DNA of 64,000 nucleotides from Candidatus Sulfuricurvum sp. RIFRC-1 (GTDB taxonomy: Bacteria; Campylobacterota; Campylobacteria; Campylobacterales; Sulfurimonadaceae). A program made the position numbers and the translations under genes. Under the pieces are notes generated by a model that had not been told where the DNA came from, did not search any database, and saw nothing but the letters and a program-made list of their open reading frames with translations. The stretch is from the NCBI RefSeq assembly GCF_000310245.1, contig NC_020505.1, forward strand, positions 1,460,001 to 1,524,000, in the 5' to 3' direction. Below, piece after piece: positions 46,488 to 56,076 of the stretch. Within the stretch, counting starts at the first letter, position 1, and every line of letters starts with the position of its first letter.

Positions 46488-47546
46488 ATGTTTGATTACG
46501 AATCTTTAAAACCCTGGCTTTTTAAACTTCAACCCGAAAGCGCTCATACCCTTGCGGCCGGACTCTTATCATCTGCAAGCTATTGTCCCCCTCTCTTTAA
46601 CGGCTGGATGGCAAAACACTTTGTAAGTCACCCTTCTCTCACCCAAGAGCTTTTCGGACGCACTTTCCTAAACCCTGTGGGTCTTGCTGCAGGATTTGAC
46701 AAAAATGCGACGATGTTTCACGGTGTCATGTCGATGGGATTCGGTTTCACTGAGATCGGAACCCTTACCCCAAAACCGCAAGAGGGGAATCCACGCCCCC
46801 GTTTGTGGAGACATATTGAAGAAGAAAGCCTCCAAAATGCAATGGGATTTAACAATGACGGACTCTTCCGTATTTCTCATCGACTCAAAAACATCTATCC
46901 CTTCAGCACCCCTATCGGTGTCAACATCGGTAAAAACAAAATCACCCCCGATGATAAAGCGATCAAAGACTATACCACCCTCATCAAAGCGCTCCACGAG
47001 TATGCGGACTATATGGTTATCAATATCTCTTCTCCGAATACTCCGGGGTTACGTGATCTTCAAAACGAAGCATTTATCGCTCAGCTTTTCAGTGAAGCCA
47101 AAGCGCTTACCGATAAACCGATATTGCTCAAAATTGCCCCCGATATGAGCGAAGATCAGGCGGTTGCCCTTTGTGTCCACGCGGTGGAAAGCGGAGCCGA
47201 TGGGATCATCGCGACCAATACGACCATCGATTATTCCCTCGTCTCCGAACCCGAAGATATAGGGGGCCTCAGCGGTGAAGTATTACGTGAACGCAGCTTC
47301 TATATTTTTGACGCAATTGCACGTGAGCTTTACGGTAAAACAACGCTGATCAGCGTTGGGGGCATTAGTACTCCGGAAGAGGCTTATCGCCGTATTCGAG
47401 CAGGTGCCTCACTCGTCCAAATCTATACCTCATTGATTTTCAAAGGGCCTGAAGTAATTGAAGAGATCAACAGCGGGTTGATCGATCTTTTAGCATCGGA
47501 TGGTTTTACCTCGATCACTGAAGCAATCGGCGCAGATCGGCAATGA
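46488..47546 (+). CDS. pyrD: Dihydroorotate dehydrogenase (quinone), class 2
   Basis: A 352-residue FMN enzyme oxidising dihydroorotate to orotate and passing electrons to quinone. It is membrane-associated by its N-terminal helices (about 1-35). Class 2 motifs are NPVGLAAGFDKNATMFHGVM, EIGTLTPKPQEGNPRPR, and catalytic Ser in INISSPNTPGLRDLQ. FMN-phosphate binding is in ISVGGISTPEEAY. It overlaps the M16 peptidase by 4 bases. Confidence 0.97.
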   Translation: MFDYESLKPWLFKLQPESAHTLAAGLLSSASYCPPLFNGWMAKHFVSHPSLTQELFGRTFLNPVGLAAGFDKNATMFHGVMSMGFGFTEIGTLTPKPQEGNPRPRLWRHIEEESLQNAMGFNNDGLFRISHRLKNIYPFSTPIGVNIGKNKITPDDKAIKDYTTLIKALHEYADYMVINISSPNTPGLRDLQNEAFIAQLFSEAKALTDKPILLKIAPDMSEDQAVALCVHAVESGADGIIATNTTIDYSLVSEPEDIGGLSGEVLRERSFYIFDAIARELYGKTTLISVGGISTPEEAYRRIRAGASLVQIYTSLIFKGPEVIEEINSGLIDLLASDGFTSITEAIGADRQ

Positions 47547-48844
47547 AAATCTTCATTGCAACAATTTTGTCTCTAGGAACCCTCATGGCCTCTTCACTTC
47601 CTCAGTATGAAACCAAAACCCTCTCCAATGGATTGCAAGTCGTTGCCATCCCGATGGATAACGGTTCACAGGTTATCTCAACCGATATTTTTTATCAGGT
47701 GGGAAGCCGCAATGAAGTAATGGGTAAAAGCGGCATTGCCCATATGCTTGAACACATGAATTTCAAATCGACCAAAAACCTCAAAGCGGGTGAGTTTGAC
47801 GAAGAGGTCAAAAGTGTCGGAGGGATGAACAACGCATCAACCGGATTTGATTTCACTCATTATTACATCAAATCAAGCAGTGAGAATCTTCCTAAATCTC
47901 TTTCTCTGTTTTCAGAATTGATGCAAAATCTTAATCTTAAAGATGAAGAATTCCAGCCAGAGCGCAACGTTGTTGCGGAAGAGCGCCGTTGGAGAACCGA
48001 TAACAATCCAATGGGTTATCTCTATTTCCGTCTCTTTAACAGTGCCTATGTTTATCACCCCTACCATTGGACGCCGATCGGTTTTATGAATGATATTCAA
48101 ACCTGGACGTTAGAGGATATTCGCTCTTTTCACAAAACCTACTATCAACCGCGCAATGCCATTTTGATCGTAACAGGCGATATTAAACCCGCTCGTGTTT
48201 TTGAAGAGGTACAAAAACAGTTTGGTACGCTCAACAATACCGTTGATATCCCAGAGAAAAAAATTATTGAGCCGGAACAAGACGGTGCACGCCGCGTAGA
48301 GATACACAAAGAGAGCGAAGTGGAGATGCTGGCTATCAGCTTTCCTATCCCGAATTTTCAACACGCCGATCAACCGAAACTCTCAGCACTCAGCGAAATG
48401 CTCAGTTCGGGCAAAAGCTCACGCCTGAACCGTGTATTGGTCGATGAAAAACGTCTTGTCAATCAAATTTACGCTTACAACATGGAAAATAGTGATCCGG
48501 GCGTCTTTTTATTTCTCGCCGTTTGTAATAATGGAATCAAAGCGGAAGAGGTTGAAAAAGAGATTTGGAATGTTATCCGTGGGCTTCAAAAAAAACCGGT
48601 GGAAAAAGCAGAACTTGACAAAGTCAAAATCAATACCAAAGCCGATTTTATCTACTCTTTAGAGAGTTCAACATCGGTTGCTGAGTTATTCGGAAGCTAC
48701 CTCGCTCGCGGTGATATTGCTCCATTGATGCATTATGAGGCTGCGATTGAGGCATTAAACCCTGAAGAGATCCAAAAAGTTGCACAACAATACCTTACCT
48801 CTGAAAAATCGACAACGCTAATCCTACGAAAAGGACAAAAATGA
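47543..48844 (+). CDS. M16 family zinc peptidase (periplasmic)
   Basis: 433 residues with an N-terminal signal (1-17). The inverted zinc motif HxxEH is H67-M-L-E70-H71 (AHMLEHMNF), followed downstream by a second glutamate ligand in NVVAEERRWRTDNNP. The second half (after residue 220) is the non-catalytic M16C domain. Substrate unknown; family members degrade small peptides. It overlaps pyrD and dapA by 4 bases each, an order I recall from Campylobacter jejuni. Confidence 0.93.
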   Translation: MKIFIATILSLGTLMASSLPQYETKTLSNGLQVVAIPMDNGSQVISTDIFYQVGSRNEVMGKSGIAHMLEHMNFKSTKNLKAGEFDEEVKSVGGMNNASTGFDFTHYYIKSSSENLPKSLSLFSELMQNLNLKDEEFQPERNVVAEERRWRTDNNPMGYLYFRLFNSAYVYHPYHWTPIGFMNDIQTWTLEDIRSFHKTYYQPRNAILIVTGDIKPARVFEEVQKQFGTLNNTVDIPEKKIIEPEQDGARRVEIHKESEVEMLAISFPIPNFQHADQPKLSALSEMLSSGKSSRLNRVLVDEKRLVNQIYAYNMENSDPGVFLFLAVCNNGIKAEEVEKEIWNVIRGLQKKPVEKAELDKVKINTKADFIYSLESSTSVAELFGSYLARGDIAPLMHYEAAIEALNPEEIQKVAQQYLTSEKSTTLILRKGQK

Positions 48845-49734
48845 ATCTAGTAACAGGCTCAACGACAGCCTTGATAACCCCTTTTAAAAACGGAAAACTC
48901 GATGAGCAAAAATACGCTGATCTAATCCGAAGACAAATCAAAAATGGGATTAATGCGGTTTGTCCGGTAGGGACAACGGGAGAGAGTGCAACGCTGAGTT
49001 ACGATGAAGACCGTATCTGCATGGAGATTGCCGTAAGCATCTGCAAAGGGACCAAGACCAAAGTCCTCGCAGGTGCGGGGAGCAACTCCACCGCCGAAGC
49101 AATCGAAGCGGCATTAACGGCACAAAAATGTGGTGTCGATGCAATATTCTCCGTCGCACCGTACTACAACAAACCTTCCCAAGAGGGTCTCTATCAGCAC
49201 TATAAAGCTATCGCCGAATCGGTACCGGAATTGCCGTTTATGCTCTATAACGTTCCGGGACGCACCGTCGTGGACATCAGCGCCGATACCGTTATCCGTC
49301 TTTTTGATGATGTGAAAAATATTTACGGAATCAAAGAGGCAACGGGAAGTATTGAGCGTACCATCGAGCTCCTCTCCCGCCGACCTGAGCTTAAAGTCTT
49401 CAGCGGAGATGATGCTATCGATTACGCTATTTTAGCTTGTGGAGGAGCGGGGATCACTTCGGTCACCTCTAACCTTCTTCCTGATCTAAAAAGCCAGCTT
49501 GTAGCCAAAGCCCTTTCGGGGGATTTGGGTGGAGCTAAAGCACTCAATGATGCATTATTCCCGATCAACAAAGCCCTCTTTTTAGAGTCCAATCCGGTGA
49601 TGATCAAAGCTGCAATGTACGTTGCTGGGCTAATCGATACGTTAGAGTATCGCCTCCCTCTCGTCGCACCAAGCAGCGCCAATCTAAAACAGCTTGAAAA
49701 CGTTATGAAAAATTATACTATTGCAGGAGCATAA
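48841..49734 (+). CDS. dapA: 4-hydroxy-tetrahydrodipicolinate synthase
   Basis: 297 residues, first committed step of the diaminopimelate/lysine pathway condensing pyruvate with aspartate semialdehyde. The Schiff-base lysine is in GIKEATGS. The PVGTTGESATLSYDED block, the YNVPGRT motif and the tyrosine-containing PYYNKPSQEG are all present. DAP also feeds MurE-made tripeptide used by MurF. It overlaps the M16 gene by 4 bases and precedes the reductase by 3. Confidence 0.97.
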   Translation: MNLVTGSTTALITPFKNGKLDEQKYADLIRRQIKNGINAVCPVGTTGESATLSYDEDRICMEIAVSICKGTKTKVLAGAGSNSTAEAIEAALTAQKCGVDAIFSVAPYYNKPSQEGLYQHYKAIAESVPELPFMLYNVPGRTVVDISADTVIRLFDDVKNIYGIKEATGSIERTIELLSRRPELKVFSGDDAIDYAILACGGAGITSVTSNLLPDLKSQLVAKALSGDLGGAKALNDALFPINKALFLESNPVMIKAAMYVAGLIDTLEYRLPLVAPSSANLKQLENVMKNYTIAGA

Positions 49735-49737
49735 AGA

Positions 49738-50514
49738 ATGTCAAATATGAAGGGCAAAACACTCGTAATTACGGGAGCAACCAAAGGGATCGGACAAGCC
49801 ATCGCTGAAAAATTTGCACAACAGGGTGTTAACATCGCATTTACCTACAACTCTAACGGTGAAACAGCCGCTATTTTAGCCCAAGATTGGGAGAGTAAAT
49901 ACGCCATTAAAGCTCGCGCTTATCCTCTCAATATCTTGGAGACCGATGAGTTTAAGCCTCTTTTTGAAGCAATTGATGCCGATTTCGACCGTGTTGACTT
50001 TTTTGTTAGTAACGCAATGATCTACGGCCGTCCGGTTGTCGGCGGATACGGTAAGTTTATGCGTCTCAAACCACGCGGTTTGAACAATATCTACACCGCA
50101 ACCGTCAACGCATTTGTCGTCGGAACCCAAGAAGCGGCAAAACGGATGGAAAAAGTGGGTGGCGGTGCCGTCGTTACGATGTCAAGTACCGGAAACCTAA
50201 TCTACATTGAAAACTATGCCGGTCACGGAACCAATAAGGCAGCGGTCGAAGCGATGAGCCGTTACGCGGCCGTAGAGCTCGGAGAGATGAACATCCGTGT
50301 CAATGCCGTATCCGGCGGACCGATCGATACCGATGCGTTAAAAGCGTTCACTAACTACGAAGAGGTCAAAGCCGAAACCATCAAACGCTCAGCTCTGAAT
50401 CGTATGGGCAGCCCGAACGACATCGCGGGAGCGGTTTATTTCCTCTGCACCGAAGAAGCGAGCTGGATCACCGGACAAACGATTATCGTTGATGGCGGCA
50501 CCACGTTTAGATGA
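49738..50514 (+). CDS. SDR oxidoreductase, FabL-like enoyl-ACP reductase
   Basis: A 258-residue short-chain dehydrogenase. The cofactor motif is TGATKGIG (12-19). The active site is Y160-x6-K167 (NYAGHGTNK) rather than the YxxxK of ordinary SDRs. Y(x6)K is the signature of enoyl-ACP reductases FabI/FabL. The N-terminal TGATKGIG fits FabL better than FabI, which has a different glycine pattern. Thus a last-step fatty acid elongation role is likely, but substrate is inferred. It sits between dapA (3 bases) and pgsA (overlap of 4). Confidence 0.85.
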   Translation: MSNMKGKTLVITGATKGIGQAIAEKFAQQGVNIAFTYNSNGETAAILAQDWESKYAIKARAYPLNILETDEFKPLFEAIDADFDRVDFFVSNAMIYGRPVVGGYGKFMRLKPRGLNNIYTATVNAFVVGTQEAAKRMEKVGGGAVVTMSSTGNLIYIENYAGHGTNKAAVEAMSRYAAVELGEMNIRVNAVSGGPIDTDALKAFTNYEEVKAETIKRSALNRMGSPNDIAGAVYFLCTEEASWITGQTIIVDGGTTFR

Positions 50515-51059
50515 TTAATATCCCCAATATCTTAGCATTTATCCGCCTTCTCATCGCTCCGGTGATGTTTTGGATCATCCTCAATCCCCAAATGTTCACC
50601 GACATGGGATGGCATATCAGTTGGAGCTACTACATCGCTTCATTCTTATTTGTCATCGCGTCGGTAACCGATTTTTTCGACGGTTATGTCGCACGTGAAC
50701 TCGATCAGATCACCATTGTCGGTCAAATTCTCGATCCACTCGCCGATAAGATGCTCACCCTCGCCGCGTTTTTAGGACTGATGATGAGTGGAGCGGCATC
50801 GGCGTGGGCGATCTACATCATCATCGTTCGTGAGCTGTTTATCACCGGGCTTCGTACCCTCTCTGTCTCTGAGGGAATCGATGTCAGCGCATCGATGGCG
50901 GGTAAAGTCAAAACTGTCGCTCAGATGATCGCGATCGGATTTTTACTCATGCATTGGCCTTTTGCGAATGTTTTACTCTGGATAGCGGTCACACTTACGA
51001 TCTATTCGGGAGCTGAATACCTCGTCGGATTTGCTAAAGCCTATAAAGGAAAACTCTAA
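50511..51059 (+). CDS. pgsA: CDP-diacylglycerol--glycerol-3-phosphate 3-phosphatidyltransferase
   Basis: A 182-residue inner-membrane CDP-alcohol phosphotransferase making phosphatidylglycerol phosphate. The full family motif is visible: D57G58 then A61R62, eight residues, G71, D75 and D79 (DFFDGYVAR, then GQILDPLADK). Several TM helices surround it. It lies between the fabL-like and rseP genes, a lipid/envelope cluster. Confidence 0.95.
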   Translation: MINIPNILAFIRLLIAPVMFWIILNPQMFTDMGWHISWSYYIASFLFVIASVTDFFDGYVARELDQITIVGQILDPLADKMLTLAAFLGLMMSGAASAWAIYIIIVRELFITGLRTLSVSEGIDVSASMAGKVKTVAQMIAIGFLLMHWPFANVLLWIAVTLTIYSGAEYLVGFAKAYKGKL

Positions 51060-51060
51060 T

Positions 51061-52113
51061 ATGTCTTGGTTAGTAGCTCTTCTCGTCCTCTCTGCCCTCA
51101 TTTTTTTCCATGAACTCGGGCATTACAGTGCCGCCCGTTTTTTCGGTGTCTACGTCGAAGTCTTCAGCATCGGTTTCGGTAAAAAACTCTTCTCCTTTCA
51201 ATGGATCGGAACGCAATGGCAAATCTCCGCAATACCCTTAGGCGGTTATGTCAAGATGAAAGGGCAAGATGATTCCGATCCCACTGCCATCAGCAGTGAT
51301 AATGACAGCTACACTACTAAAAAACCGTGGCAACGGATCATAATCCTACTCGCAGGGCCTCTGGCAAACTTTGCCTTAGCCTGGGTCTTTTTTTATGCCA
51401 TCGCGTTAGGTGGTCCTCAAGCGCTCTCTCCTGTCATTGGTAAAATTGTTAAAGATTCGCCTGCACAGGAAGCCGGTTTGCTAAACGGGGACAAAGTACT
51501 TTCAATTAATGGTGATGCTATTAGTGCATGGGATGAGCTCTCTGAATCGATCAAAACCTCTCAGGGTACAATGACATTGGTGATCGATCGCAACGATAGC
51601 CGCCACTTTATCACTCTCACTCCTCGTATTAGCGAGACAACCAATCTTTTCAAAGAAAAAATCCAGCAACGTATGGTTGGTATCGCCCCCGCAGGTGTCA
51701 CCCATACGCTCGATCTGAGTTTCACCGAAACGCTCTCTTACGCATCCAAACAAACGTATGAGACTTCCTTTCTCATTTTTCAAAGCGTCCAAAAACTCCT
51801 CACGGGAGTTGTCCCGGCTAAAGAGGTCGGAGGAGTTGTCAGTATCGTTCAAATCACCGCCGACGCAACGGCGTACGGATGGATGAGTCTCTGTTTCTTT
51901 GCCGCTTTGATTTCCGTCAATCTCGGAGTCCTCAATCTCCTCCCTATCCCCGCACTCGATGGTGGGCATATCATGTTTAATCTCTACGAAATGATCCGCC
52001 GTAAAGCTCCGAGTGAAGCAGTTATTACCCAACTCACAATCGGAGGATGGGTTATACTGCTCGGACTCATGAGTTTGGGGCTCTATAACGATATTACGAG
52101 GTTAATGCAATGA
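51061..52113 (+). CDS. rseP: Site-2 zinc protease RseP
   Basis: I start it at ATG 51061 (350 aa, MSWLVALLVLSALIFFHELG), one base after the pgsA stop. The 10-residue upstream extension lies inside pgsA. HELGH at residues 17-21 and the C-terminal PALDGGHIMF supply the zinc ligands. One PDZ domain (GLLNGDKVLSINGDAI) lies between. The enzyme cuts membrane-embedded regulators within the bilayer. No sigma-E/RseA pair is present, so the substrate here is unknown. Confidence 0.95.
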   Translation: MSWLVALLVLSALIFFHELGHYSAARFFGVYVEVFSIGFGKKLFSFQWIGTQWQISAIPLGGYVKMKGQDDSDPTAISSDNDSYTTKKPWQRIIILLAGPLANFALAWVFFYAIALGGPQALSPVIGKIVKDSPAQEAGLLNGDKVLSINGDAISAWDELSESIKTSQGTMTLVIDRNDSRHFITLTPRISETTNLFKEKIQQRMVGIAPAGVTHTLDLSFTETLSYASKQTYETSFLIFQSVQKLLTGVVPAKEVGGVVSIVQITADATAYGWMSLCFFAALISVNLGVLNLLPIPALDGGHIMFNLYEMIRRKAPSEAVITQLTIGGWVILLGLMSLGLYNDITRLMQ

Positions 52114-52787
52114 CAACTTTGGAGCAAAAACTCTCATTTGACCGCATTATCGAGCGTGTTGAAAAAGCCCGTTTACGGGTAAACGATCATCACATTGTCA
52201 AAATTGTTGCCGCCAGCAAATACGTCGATGCGGAGGCGATCCGTAGTCTCTATGCTATCGGGCAAAGAGCTTTTGGAGAAAATAAAGTACAAGACCTCGT
52301 GACTAAAAGCGAAGCATTGAATGAACTCCCCATCGAATGGCATTTCATCGGAACGTTGCAAAAAAACAAGATCAACCATCTTCTAAGTGTACGCCCTCAC
52401 CTGCTCCATTCCATCGATTCGATAGAACTGGCACATGCCCTTGATGAGCGTTTAGAACGGGAGAATATGACACTCCGTGCTTTAGTCCAGATCAATTCGG
52501 CCTATGAAGAGTCCAAAAGTGGGTTTACCCCCGAAGAGATCAATGAAAAATACGCTCAAATCATGCAAGAGTGCCCAAGATTACAGCTACAAGGGCTCAT
52601 GTCTATCGGAGCACACGTGGAAGATCCGGCTATTGTCCGTAAAAGTTTTGAAACAACCCGCCGTATTTTTGAAACCCTTCCGCAAGCTAGCATTTGTTCT
52701 ATGGGAATGAGCGGTGATTTTGAAATGGCTGTCGAATGCGGTTCCACTATGGTCCGTTTAGGCTCTGTTCTTTTCCCAAAAAATTAG
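52110..52787 (+). CDS. yggS: YggS/PROSC family PLP-binding protein
   Basis: 225 residues. A pyridoxal-phosphate homeostasis protein, with PLP lysine K37 (IVAASKYVD), the GENKVQDLVTK block and the final MGMSGDFEMAVECGSTMVRL signature. It has no known catalytic reaction. It overlaps rseP by 4 bases and ends the plus-strand operon. Confidence 0.94.
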   Translation: MTTLEQKLSFDRIIERVEKARLRVNDHHIVKIVAASKYVDAEAIRSLYAIGQRAFGENKVQDLVTKSEALNELPIEWHFIGTLQKNKINHLLSVRPHLLHSIDSIELAHALDERLERENMTLRALVQINSAYEESKSGFTPEEINEKYAQIMQECPRLQLQGLMSIGAHVEDPAIVRKSFETTRRIFETLPQASICSMGMSGDFEMAVECGSTMVRLGSVLFPKN

Positions 52788-52838
52788 ATTGCTTAGCCAT
52801 TTACGATTTTTTTCGTCACAAGAGGCTTTTTCCTATGT

Positions 52839-52844
52839 TATAAT
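52839..52844 (+). promoter_or_regulatory. -10 element (TATAAT) for the EAL gene
   Basis: An exact TATAAT lies 26 bases before the ATG at 52871, with a poor -35 (TCACAA) at 17 bases upstream. It would give a leader of about 20 bases. Confidence 0.5.
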
Positions 52845-52870
52845 GATAATGAACAGGTAAAGAAAAGGTT

Positions 52871-55093
52871 ATGATTGTGACACAAACGAAACAACGCGCA
52901 ATACTCTATGCTATGAGTATTGTAGTATTGCTCATTATCGTTTTTATTGTCACAATTGTCCAAGATAAGAAAAAAGTACTCGAAGAAAAAACCTCCGCAC
53001 ACCGTGCCCTACTCCGTAACTCGTATGATTTGGCAATGCTCGATACCCAAAAAGGGCTCAACGAATTAGCGTGCAAACTTGCCGGAAACCGAGAGATTGT
53101 CGATGCGTTTGCTGCAAGAGATCGTGAAAAGCTTTATCAGCTTTCCCTCCCCTATTTTAATGAAGCCAAGGGACGTGGCGAAGTGGATATGAGCGGATTT
53201 GTCGGGGCTGACGGTGCTCATTTTCTCCGCCTTCAAGAGCCAAAGAAATACGGGGATAACATTTTACACAAACGGCCTGTGTTGGCCCATGCCATTAACA
53301 CCCGGCAAAGGGTTACTACTTTAGATGTGACTATCTACGATGTTTCCGTTGTAACCATTGTCCCGATTTTTAAAGGTAAGACATTTATCGGTATCATCCA
53401 AACCGTTGCTAAAATCGACCGCGTTCAAAAACGTCTGGATGCCCATTCAGGGATAAAAAGTGCCATAGCTTTTGATACCAAAAAACTTAAAAATCTTTTA
53501 CCCGATGCAAACCATATTACCTATCACAGTTATTCACTTGTCTCTTCAAATGACACCCTTTTCGATCATCTTCCTTCCAATTTCAACTTTGAGCAAAGCA
53601 ATCGCTATACTATCGATATTCATGAGTATGTGATCGCTTCACGTTCTCTAACCAACTATAAAAATGAAGTCATAGCCATGATGACCTGCGCATTTGACAT
53701 TACAGCAGATGTCCGTGAATATGAAAGAGAACTTCGAAATCTACTCATAATCAGCTTTGTATTGTTAGCGGTTATCGGGATCGTCTTACATTACGGTTTT
53801 CAAATCTTCATCCGCCGAATCGATCGTGATGCTCAAGTTACCCGAGAACTGAATCAAAAACTATCCCATCAGCTTCATAGTGATCATCTCACCTCTCTCC
53901 CTAATCGAAATGCACTCATCCGCGATATCCATTCCAGCCGCTTTTATGCCCTTATCCTTTTAAATATCGATAATTTCAAAGAGATCAACGATTTTTACGG
54001 TCATGCCATCGGAGATGAGACGATTCTAGCACTCACACACTCTATCCAAGAAGCGATTCAAAATCTTCCAATGAAGCTCTACAAGATGCCCTCAGATGAG
54101 TATGCAATCGCCCTCATTGAACCGATGGACTCAACCCAGCTTGAAGCGTCACGCCTCACCATCATCCATCATCTGGAATCCAAGTACTACAATATTCATG
54201 GAGCCAGTATCTATGTCACCCTAACGATGGGGATGGATATCGCTCTGCGCAATCGAATAACCAATTCAACCAATCTCCTCACCAATGCCGATATGGCGTT
54301 AAAAGCCGCTAAAAAACGACACCTTAGCTACTTGCTCTACGATGAGACAATGCAAATCAAACAAGAGTACCAAAACAATATTTTATGGAGCAAAAAAGTC
54401 AAAGAGGCAATCGAAGAGAAACGGTTTGTTCTCTATTATCAACCAATTCTTGACTCTAAAACCGGAGAATTGGTCGAGTATGAAGCGCTCATCCGTATGA
54501 TCGATACCAATGGTTCAACCATTGCTCCGGGCTATTTTCTCCCGGCTGCGAAGCAATCGCGTCTCTACCCGCTTATTTCACAGTTCGTCATTGATGAAGT
54601 CTTTAAGATGCTCGAAACGACTCCTCACCGCTACTCCATTAATCTCTCTGTTGATGATATTTTTGATAAGCCTACCAAACACTTTTTAATAAGCAAGCTC
54701 CATTCTACCGCTCATGCAAAACGGCTTATTTTTGAACTTTTAGAGAGTGAAGGGATTGAAAACTATCAGGAAGTTTCTTCATTTATCGCCGAAGTTAAAG
54801 AGTTTGGCTGTCGCATCGCTATCGATGATTTCGGCACAGGGTATTCCAATTTTGCCCATATTTTACGGCTTGATGTCGATATCCTTAAAATCGACGGTTC
54901 ATTGATCCGTAACATCGATACCGATACCAATGCGCAAACGATTCTAACCGCCGTTACCGAATTCTCCAAACGGCTGAATCTAAAAACGGTAGCCGAATTT
55001 GTCCACTCCGAAGCGGTCTATGATAAATGTAAAGAGTTAGGGGTGGATTATCTCCAAGGATATTATCTCGGAGAGCCTAAGCCATTGGATTAA
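52871..55093 (+). CDS. Membrane EAL phosphodiesterase with degenerate GGDEF
   Basis: 740 residues. TM1 (about 10-31), a Cache-like periplasmic sensor (about 45-280), TM2 (about 295-318), then GGDEF and EAL domains. The GGDEF motif is PSDEY (KMPSDEYAIAL), so cyclase activity is unlikely. The EAL domain is intact: YEALIRM, NLSVDD, FELLESEGI, DDFGTGYSN, ILKIDGSLIRN, VAEF, QGYY. So it should cleave c-di-GMP to pGpG in response to a periplasmic cue. Convergent with the FlgS-like gene, overlapping stops by 4 bases. Confidence 0.92.
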   Translation: MIVTQTKQRAILYAMSIVVLLIIVFIVTIVQDKKKVLEEKTSAHRALLRNSYDLAMLDTQKGLNELACKLAGNREIVDAFAARDREKLYQLSLPYFNEAKGRGEVDMSGFVGADGAHFLRLQEPKKYGDNILHKRPVLAHAINTRQRVTTLDVTIYDVSVVTIVPIFKGKTFIGIIQTVAKIDRVQKRLDAHSGIKSAIAFDTKKLKNLLPDANHITYHSYSLVSSNDTLFDHLPSNFNFEQSNRYTIDIHEYVIASRSLTNYKNEVIAMMTCAFDITADVREYERELRNLLIISFVLLAVIGIVLHYGFQIFIRRIDRDAQVTRELNQKLSHQLHSDHLTSLPNRNALIRDIHSSRFYALILLNIDNFKEINDFYGHAIGDETILALTHSIQEAIQNLPMKLYKMPSDEYAIALIEPMDSTQLEASRLTIIHHLESKYYNIHGASIYVTLTMGMDIALRNRITNSTNLLTNADMALKAAKKRHLSYLLYDETMQIKQEYQNNILWSKKVKEAIEEKRFVLYYQPILDSKTGELVEYEALIRMIDTNGSTIAPGYFLPAAKQSRLYPLISQFVIDEVFKMLETTPHRYSINLSVDDIFDKPTKHFLISKLHSTAHAKRLIFELLESEGIENYQEVSSFIAEVKEFGCRIAIDDFGTGYSNFAHILRLDVDILKIDGSLIRNIDTDTNAQTILTAVTEFSKRLNLKTVAEFVHSEAVYDKCKELGVDYLQGYYLGEPKPLD

Positions 55094-56076
55094 AATGAGA
55101 GGGTAAAGCGGAACCCTTTACGTTCTCCCTCACACACCCCAATCTCTCCGCCATGTGATTCGACGATATTTTTAGCCAATACCAGTCCCAAACCATTACC
55201 CCGTTCTTTCGTACTTTTAAACGCTTCAAAAAGCCACTTCTTGTTCTCGATGGCGATTCCGCTGTCATAGACTTCAAAAAGATGAAACTGTCCCACTTTG
55301 GAGTGGAGTATTTCGATTTTTCCCTCATCCTCTTCGTCCAGTTCTATTGCATCAATCGCATTAAACACGAAATTCGAGAACAACATCGTTAATAAATCCA
55401 AATCCCCAAAAAGTTCAAAATCCTCTTGGGGAAATACAAACTCAATATTTTTGGCATAACTGTAATACCCGATAGCACTCATCAACGCTTCGCGTATTTG
55501 ATTCCAATGAAGCCTGTTTTTCTGAGCGCTCACCCCTTTGGAGAACATCAATGTCGCTTTGATGATCCGTTCGATCCGATAGAGCGATTTTTGAATCTCT
55601 TCCACAATAGGACGATTTTCAGGGATAACCCTTTTGATCAACGTCGATGCGAGAAGAGCGATCGAGCCGACAGGATTGCGGATTTCATGACTCAGATGTG
55701 CCGCCATCTGCCCCATGGTCGCGAGGTTCTCTTTACGCTTTTGTTCGGTGATATCGGTCGCACTAAAAAGGTGCTTTTCGTTGTGGTGAACCGATTTAAT
55801 CAGATAAGAGCGCTCTTCAAAATGTACCTCATAATCCTCTTCCACGAATCGGAGTGTTTCAAACAAGGAGCTCAAAGATTTAGCCTGAGAGTTTTGTAGA
55901 AATATCGTCCCGTCCGTCTCAACGATCCAAATCGCATTGGGAAGAAACTCGATCACCTGCTCAATCGTACTTTGAAGATAATCATACGATTGGCGAAGGG
56001 CGACATACTCCTCTTCAACCTTGTAGGTTTGATCGATAAGGGATTTAAGTTCTGCGGGAGAAATAACCTCAGACAT
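55090..56076 (-). CDS. flgS: Sensor histidine kinase, FlgS-like
   Basis: A 328-residue soluble kinase without TM segments. An N-terminal helical/PAS-like part (about 35-110, EFLPNAIWIVETDGTIFL) precedes HisKA with H130 (MAAHLSHEIRNPVGSIAL) and HATPase with NFVFNAIDAIE and GNGLGLVLAKNIVE. The cytoplasmic layout, the HEIRNPVGSI box and sequence style match what I recall of Campylobacter/Helicobacter FlgS. FlgS phosphorylates FlgR to activate sigma-54 flagellar genes, and rpoN lies at 9215-10480. Confident as kinase; FlgS identity is an inference. Confidence 0.72.
   Translation of the reverse strand: MSEVISPAELKSLIDQTYKVEEEYVALRQSYDYLQSTIEQVIEFLPNAIWIVETDGTIFLQNSQAKSLSSLFETLRFVEEDYEVHFEERSYLIKSVHHNEKHLFSATDITEQKRKENLATMGQMAAHLSHEIRNPVGSIALLASTLIKRVIPENRPIVEEIQKSLYRIERIIKATLMFSKGVSAQKNRLHWNQIREALMSAIGYYSYAKNIEFVFPQEDFELFGDLDLLTMLFSNFVFNAIDAIELDEEDEGKIEILHSKVGQFHLFEVYDSGIAIENKKWLFEAFKSTKERGNGLGLVLAKNIVESHGGEIGVCEGERKGFRFTLSF

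Noticed and set aside
51502-52032. 176-codon minus-strand ORF
   Set aside because: Antisense to rseP and low-complexity shadow.
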